Source of the DNA: Lentisphaerota bacterium
GTDB lineage: Bacteria > Verrucomicrobiota > Kiritimatiellia > UBA8416 > VGWJ01
NCBI GenBank assembly: GCA_016873635.1
Contig: VGWJ01000002.1
Location: 35,215-99,214 of the forward strand
Direction of reading: 5' to 3'
Length of the DNA: 64,000 nucleotides
Below are positions 59,701 to 64,000 of the stretch, one piece after another. Position numbers and translations under genes: made by a program. The notes beneath the pieces were generated by a model, which was not told where the DNA came from, ran no database searches, and saw nothing but the letters and a program-made list of their open reading frames with translations. Position 1 is the first letter of the stretch. Every line of letters begins with the position of its first letter.

Positions 59701-61166
59701 TCCTCCTGCGGGAGTATCTGAAGACCTACGACAACCCCTCCTTCGTCCACTACTACGACGCCTGCTACTGGCTGGGACGGCTGTTCGAGATCGACCGCAA
59801 CTTCCGCGAGGCGGCCAAGTACTACACCCGGGCTTCCGAGGAGAAAGTGGTGCTCTACCGCCCGGCGGCCGGCGCGGGCATCCCCTCGCTCCAGGACATC
59901 CAGGGGCGCCTGAGCTACGAGACCCTTTTCAACCTGTCGCGCAAAGGCAGCGGCATGTTCAAGGACGCCAGGCTCGATCGCGAATTCCTCAGCTTCATCC
60001 GTTTCCACACGAACGTGGAAATCGGGCTGGACCCGAGCGCCCGGGGCATTGAACTGCCCATCGCCCGCGAGCCGTTCGTCGCCGTGCCCTGCATCGAGCT
60101 GCTTCACGACGTCATGGTGGCGCTGGGGCTGGATCTGCGGACGGAGAACGGCGACAAGGAAGTGGCGGAGAAGGCCTACTACCGGCTGGCGGTGGTCTAC
60201 AAGGAAGACAATCTGATGCGCGAGGCGGTGGAGAACGTCCAGACGCTTCTGACCCGTTTCCCGCGGACGGAGCGGCTGGTGGACGCCCTCAAGCTCAAGC
60301 TGGACATCTACAAGGGGCTCCGCGAGTACGGCCCCGTGCTCGCCACGCTGGAGGAGCTCAAGGCCTCCGCCGCCGGAAAGGTGGAGCCGTTCATCCTGGA
60401 CTACGAGAAGGGCCGCGTGCTCTTCGACCTCTGCGACTACACGAACGCGGCGGCCTGCTTCGAGAAGTCGCTGTCGGGCACCCAGGCGCCGGAGGAGTGG
60501 GTCCGGATCCGGGAAGCGCTCGCGCAGACCTACCTGCGGATGGGCGGCCGGGAGCGGGACGCGCTGGATCTCTACCGCCAGAGCCTGCAATACGAAACCT
60601 CGCCGCTGCGCCAGTCCATCTACGCGATGATGATCCACTGGCTGGATTTCGCCACGCGCCGTCCGCCGCGCGAGCCGCAGCCCCTGCCCGCGAACGAAGC
60701 CGAGTTCATCCGCGCCTACGAGGGCGTCAGCGACGCGGAACGCGCCCGCATGGACGCCAACGACCTGGCGCGGGCAACGTGGATTTACTACGCCCTCGCC
60801 ATGGAGGATCTCGTCGCGACCAACACGGCGGCCGCCCTGGTGAAGCTCGACGCCGCCGGCGCGTCGCCCGACGCGTTCCTGGCGGGCGAGGCGCTGTATC
60901 AGTCGGCCCTGATCCACATCGAACGGTCCGACTACCGCAAAGCGCGCGAGTGCCTCGAACACCTGCTGTTTACCACCAAGGCCGTTGAGCCCACGGTGAA
61001 AGCCACCTACGAACTGGCGCGCTGCCTGAAAGCGATCGGGGACCAGGGCGCCGCGGCCCGGCGCCTGGAGGAGCTGGTGGTCCGCTACCCCGGCTCGCCT
61101 TGCGCCGCGCTGGCCCGCCAGGATCCGCTCTACGCGCCGAACGCAGGAGACGCCGCAAGCCCATGA
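56721..61166 (+). CDS. Large exported TPR protein with embedded STN-like modules
   Basis: 1481 residues. The N-terminus has a basic stretch and a hydrophobic core ending AFAGE (AAAFLLAAACGVWGPAAFAG), a likely signal peptide. TPR-type helix pairs occupy most of the protein (for example AAELRMLGECHHQAGDYGKS, AQAKYLLAQIAYQNRRFADA). Near residues 760-820 and 890-960 are non-TPR segments (LERVSREFGVPLVWSPED; VTCRQVLDAALEAVGLKYRV) that resemble the STN domain of secretins and TonB-linked receptors. The stop overlaps the next TPR gene as ATGA. A periplasmic scaffold role is inferred. Confidence 0.75.
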   Translation: MLTGVFTAERLSRRSRRKRLSGARRAAAFLLAAACGVWGPAAFAGERETSAASAFMERGLFADAIKLLEGALAEQGDDGSAAELRMLGECHHQAGDYGKSRTFYARALPRQTSQKARMICESRLAILDYRLGDLRGAAERIENYVRKYPNDGRVGNMMVLGIRIVQDSPIPRAEKIAQIEAQYQKIAADKERYGYYNAVLAAQTLGDMYIEAGEEQKAVSLFVTAVHEMRALMAAEKAAGRAVPSDLAQGVDAMSLQIGKFYVARKDWSEAEKWLYNVSYSEAMTAQAKYLLAQIAYQNRRFADAIYLLSEDVLAKLPEGETRYAIYLLIGFCHRDALAPNLESAKESLKKIPRASAAYGQAQLGLGDIYRDQKDAAKAEPHYLEAAKDPRFAAAALYSLGVIMKEAADASAGPSDADRRKREELLKKAGRHFQELLLKYPLTDLAKQAKPIVEALQALGVTVAAESSGEERIAAWNKVVEEKPRSNEAAQALLSLAQYHGRAVHDSRTRAVVKAPDWDACAKACLPIVKSPAPFANVSAERWREIRVRALYLLACAELGSLPAGASARRLRGHVEPVRMPGGGSTGRAIGYLTEAESLLAGQDAPDDARDVEYALIEAMLKSDDKAVREQGEKRYAEREPRYGNDPDFQRLAVVTADWLDANGFHEMAGRTYRSVAYKATADREQVMHLLHLAGVSYGRAGRALIESRDHAATIAFLFEPRSVIRTAAAEPVLQTHPLFRRTKRILWEQEGPDLSAAGALERVSREFGVPLVWSPEDTPGSVAEYLRQKTVPRATLRNWRATVSLAEMLTSIVDTNRFDVDLDLGVSGGTPTLKPAKPDESGGEEVPAIEIFPRHRERFAPLARMYGSFASAHGGPTMLFNIVGRLESITGGRVLWAEGVPKDEALSREFRELPGIPADRNVTCRQVLDAALEAVGLKYRVVARDQGRELITESIECFDELRKFGADSVYAEDAMFNIAVNLYVLKDYGRMRLLLREYLKTYDNPSFVHYYDACYWLGRLFEIDRNFREAAKYYTRASEEKVVLYRPAAGAGIPSLQDIQGRLSYETLFNLSRKGSGMFKDARLDREFLSFIRFHTNVEIGLDPSARGIELPIAREPFVAVPCIELLHDVMVALGLDLRTENGDKEVAEKAYYRLAVVYKEDNLMREAVENVQTLLTRFPRTERLVDALKLKLDIYKGLREYGPVLATLEELKASAAGKVEPFILDYEKGRVLFDLCDYTNAAACFEKSLSGTQAPEEWVRIREALAQTYLRMGGRERDALDLYRQSLQYETSPLRQSIYAMMIHWLDFATRRPPREPQPLPANEAEFIRAYEGVSDAERARMDANDLARATWIYYALAMEDLVATNTAAALVKLDAAGASPDAFLAGEALYQSALIHIERSDYRKARECLEHLLFTTKAVEPTVKATYELARCLKAIGDQGAAARRLEELVVRYPGSPCAALARQDPLYAPNAGDAASP

Positions 61167-64000
61167 CCTTTCGCGCGCCGATGAGAACTTGCGCGGCGGT
61201 GCTGCTGGCCGCGGGCCTGCCCCTGGCGGCGCCGGCGCTCTCGCCCGAGGAGACCGTTGCCGCCGCCGAGCGGGCGGAGAAAGACGGCGCCCTGCAGCGG
61301 GCCGCCGACCTGTACGGCGAGTTTCTGACGGACAATCCCGATCATGTCCAGCGCGGCACGGTTCAGTACCGGCTGGCCGTCGTCCAGGACAACATGGGCA
61401 GGGTCGTCCAGGCCATGGCAACGCTCAGGGAGGTGATTGCCGCGCCGGCCGACCGTTCGGCCGACAAGCACCGGCCCGACGCCTTCATGCGCCTGGCCAG
61501 GCTGCTGGCCGACGCCGGCAAGTACGACGAGGCCGCCGCCACCCTCGAGCTGCTTTTCAAGGAAGGCGCCGGCCTGTACGAAGACGAGGCGCAGAACCTG
61601 CGCGCCGGGTACCTCGCCATCCTGGGCAAGTACGACGAGGCGGCCATCCTGTTCAATCTGCTGCGCAACAAGCCGACCTCGCCGTTCGCCAAGGAGGCGG
61701 CGTACAAGCTGGCCGTTGTCTGGATGAAGGCCGGACAGAACGAACTGGCCAAGAGCGCCATCGAGGATTTCGCCCAGCGGTATCCGACGCACCCGCGCGT
61801 CGTGGAGCTCTTCATCCGCCTGGCGCGCATGCATTACGACCGGAAAGACTTCAAGAGCGCGGTCGATCTCTGCCGCCAGGTCATGAACGAATTCAAGGAG
61901 TCGCCCGAAGCGATGGAGGCGGCTTTCATCGTGGCCCTCAGTTACCGGGACGCCGGCAAGCTCGACACGGCGGTCGAGCGGCTCGCGGAGGTCGCCAGGA
62001 TGCCGCAGGCGACGCACAACACGGTGCTGGCCAGCGAGTCGCTCTTCGAGGCCGCCCAGATCTGCCGCAAGTCCCTCAACCAGCCCGACCGGGCGGTCGA
62101 CCTGTACCGGATGGCCGCCGACAAGGCGCGCGACGAGCTCACCCGGCGCCAGCGGGAGATTCTCGAGCAGAGCCTCTTCTACGAAGCCGAGCACCTGTTC
62201 CAGAAGGAGAAATGGAGCGCGGCCTGCGATCTGTACGCCCAGCTGCGCAAAATGGGCACCGGGCTGAATCTGCTCGGCCGCGTTCTCTACTGCCAGTCCA
62301 AGATGAGCGCCGACGGCGGCGCGGCGATGGTCGCGGAAACCGAGGAGGAGATCAGCTTCATCCGCCGACGGATTGCCGACAACCCCAACACGCTCATTGC
62401 GCTGCAGTCGGAGGCTTTCCTGATCGACCGCCGGCTGGACAAGGTTCTGAAGCAGGCGGACCGAAGAGACGGTCCGGCCTGGTCGGAGCTGGAGCCGATC
62501 CTGGACGAATACGCGGGCGTCCTGACGAGGTATCCCGAGGACGTCCTGAAACAGCAGAACATGCGCGCCTACCTGCGCATGCGCATGGGAACGGTCTACG
62601 CCTACGTGCGGGACGATGACCTCAAGAGAGGCACCAAGCTGCAGACCGGGATCCTGCTGCTCGATCAGGCGCTGGCCGAGGCGCCGGAGGCGCTGTTCCG
62701 CGTGGAAGCGCTGGAGAGCCTGGCCTTCCTGGCGTCCCGGGCCCTGGAGAACAGGAAAGCCTTCGAGGCCTACCGGACGCTTTTCAAAGTGACCGGCCGG
62801 GATCCTCAGGCTCCGAAGCGCCGCCCTCCCGCCGAATACCTGGAAGGCATGGTGTCCGCCGCCGACACCCCGGACCTGGCCGACGAAGCCGTCGCCATGA
62901 TGCAGCAGGTCATCGCCTCCAGCCCGGCGGACAGCGCCGAGACCCGCGAAGCGCGTTTCTACCTCGCCGAACTCCTCTACATGAAGCAGCGCTTTTCCGA
63001 GGCGGCCAAGAGCTACCGGGATTTCGTCAGGGACTACGGCCCGCCCCAGGAGGCCGACGGCAGGGTCTCGGCCTCCTGGAAGAAGCCCCCGCAGGCCGAC
63101 CCGGCCCTGGACCAGGTCTACGAAGCGGGATTGCGCGTGGCGCACTGCTGGCGCAGCCAGGGCCACAAGGACAACATGACCGCGGCCTACCGCTGGGTGG
63201 CGGAAAACCAGAATCACCTCAATCCGCGCGTGGCCGAAGCGGCCTACATGGCCGTCTGCGCGGCCGCCGAACCGGCAGGACTGCCGCCGGACAAGAAGGA
63301 CGCGATGGCGCGGGAACTGTGGACCCAGGTGGTCAACCGGTCGCTGGACTTCGGATCCAAGGCCTACCAGGAAGGCTTCCACCCCTGGCTGCACGAATCG
63401 CGGGCCGTGCCCTTCGTGCGCGTGGCGCTCTTGAAGGCCGCGCAGCTGACGGCCGACGCCGGCAACCACCGGCGCGCCGCGGAGATGTACCGCCAGTACC
63501 TCGAACTCTATAACCCCAACGATACGCGACGGCGCGGCCCGGACGGCCGTCCCCTCTTCGCCAACGACGAGCTCTTCCGCATGGCCTCGTACGCCGTGGG
63601 CCGCGAATACGTGCTGGCGGGCGACCCGGAAGCAATGGTGAAAGCCTTTCGCGACTACGTGGACGGCATGCGCGACTCCCCGTTCAGACCGGCCGCCCTG
63701 CAGCTCATGGGCTACTACGGCACCCAGGCCGAACTCTACGCCGACGCCGCGGACGCCTACGCGGCGCTGCTCGACGAGTACGCCCCTTCCAGCGCCACGA
63801 ACGAGGTGGGACGCTTCATCCCCGTCACGGAACGCCTTCGCGGGGAGAGCGGCTGGAACGGCTTCCGCGTGGCGCCGCCGGACCAGTGGGACGCGGGCCA
63901 GGTGCGTTTCGGGCTGGGCTATCTCTACTGGAAGAAGGAACAGTCGGAGCCCTGTCAGACCGTGCTGCGGCCGTTCGCGGACGACTCGAACCTGCGCACC
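61163..64000 (+). CDS. Large exported TPR protein (C-terminus outside window)
   Basis: 946 codons from an ATG overlapping the preceding stop, open to the right edge. A short signal peptide (CAAVLLAAGLPLAAPALS) is followed by many TPR-like helix pairs (AADLYGEFLTDNPDHVQRGT, AFMRLARLLADAGKYDEAAA, FKSAVDLCRQVMNEFKESPE) with repeated FYLAEL/YRDFV patterns as in tol-pal-associated or outer-membrane assembly TPR proteins. It is translationally coupled to its large TPR neighbour, so the two probably work together. Confidence 0.75.
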   Translation, partial: MTFRAPMRTCAAVLLAAGLPLAAPALSPEETVAAAERAEKDGALQRAADLYGEFLTDNPDHVQRGTVQYRLAVVQDNMGRVVQAMATLREVIAAPADRSADKHRPDAFMRLARLLADAGKYDEAAATLELLFKEGAGLYEDEAQNLRAGYLAILGKYDEAAILFNLLRNKPTSPFAKEAAYKLAVVWMKAGQNELAKSAIEDFAQRYPTHPRVVELFIRLARMHYDRKDFKSAVDLCRQVMNEFKESPEAMEAAFIVALSYRDAGKLDTAVERLAEVARMPQATHNTVLASESLFEAAQICRKSLNQPDRAVDLYRMAADKARDELTRRQREILEQSLFYEAEHLFQKEKWSAACDLYAQLRKMGTGLNLLGRVLYCQSKMSADGGAAMVAETEEEISFIRRRIADNPNTLIALQSEAFLIDRRLDKVLKQADRRDGPAWSELEPILDEYAGVLTRYPEDVLKQQNMRAYLRMRMGTVYAYVRDDDLKRGTKLQTGILLLDQALAEAPEALFRVEALESLAFLASRALENRKAFEAYRTLFKVTGRDPQAPKRRPPAEYLEGMVSAADTPDLADEAVAMMQQVIASSPADSAETREARFYLAELLYMKQRFSEAAKSYRDFVRDYGPPQEADGRVSASWKKPPQADPALDQVYEAGLRVAHCWRSQGHKDNMTAAYRWVAENQNHLNPRVAEAAYMAVCAAAEPAGLPPDKKDAMARELWTQVVNRSLDFGSKAYQEGFHPWLHESRAVPFVRVALLKAAQLTADAGNHRRAAEMYRQYLELYNPNDTRRRGPDGRPLFANDELFRMASYAVGREYVLAGDPEAMVKAFRDYVDGMRDSPFRPAALQLMGYYGTQAELYADAADAYAALLDEYAPSSATNEVGRFIPVTERLRGESGWNGFRVAPPDQWDAGQVRFGLGYLYWKKEQSEPCQTVLRPFADDSNLRT

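Noticed and set aside
56619..61421. A 1600-codon open frame on the minus strand opposite the large TPR gene
   Set aside because: Same reason: antisense shadow with biased composition. The plus strand carries a signal peptide and TPR repeats.

Overview
The window is a high-GC (roughly two thirds G+C by eye) bacterial chromosome segment with tightly packed genes, many joined by ATGA/GTGA stop-start overlaps. No rRNA, tRNA or CRISPR array was recognised. The mix suggests a member of the PVC superphylum, perhaps Kiritimatiellota/Verrucomicrobiota-like, but no single gene proves this. It includes a B12-dependent ribonucleotide reductase, a Tad/Flp pilus locus with FHA proteins, a Ser/Thr kinase with leucine-rich repeats, PEGA and VCBS-repeat proteins, and DUF4091, GH2 and DUF2264 enzymes.

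Positions 1-14.7 kb (minus strand) are housekeeping. They hold a cut-off membrane-anchored protein, pyrK-pyrD, a class II ribonucleotide reductase with an NrdR-box-like upstream site, and the conserved series marC-like / rsmD / coaD / yceD / rpmF / plsX / fabH / fabD / fabG / acpP / fabF. Positions 15-25.4 kb are mixed: an APC permease fused to a PTS EIIA-like domain, an OmpA/Pal fragment, a YgiQ-type radical SAM protein, a small membrane protein coupled to an MGDG-synthase-like glycosyltransferase and a B12-binding-type radical SAM protein, a lipoprotein, a CPBP protease and mtnA.

Positions 25.4-43.1 kb form the most distinctive block. A transmembrane Ser/Thr kinase with an LRR ectodomain is translationally coupled to a cysteine-rich DnaJ-zinc-finger-like protein. 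Transcribed away from this pair is a Tad-type pilus cluster: two Flp-like pilins, TadE/TadG-like proteins, a further pilin-like protein, CpaB, an FHA-CpaF fusion, TadB and TadC. After an MFS transporter and a cupin come a membrane FHA protein and a five-repeat PEGA protein. Kinase plus FHA readers around a pilus machine suggest phospho-signalling linked to surface-structure assembly. No secretin, prepilin peptidase or CpaE is present in the window.

Positions 43-56.3 kb (minus strand) are accessory: a uroporphyrinogen-decarboxylase-like protein, a VCBS/FG-GAP secreted protein, a DUF4091-type glycosidase-like protein, a PQQ-propeller protein with a coiled coil, a GH2 beta-glucuronidase-like enzyme and a DUF2264 (GH154) protein. 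They are interspersed with gene remnants (GH4 fragment, Calx-beta-like tail). A RAYT (REP-associated tyrosine transposase) sits here between perfect 24-bp inverted repeats. Positions 56.7-64 kb (plus strand) carry two large exported TPR proteins in one operon; the first appears to contain embedded STN-like modules and the second runs off the right edge.
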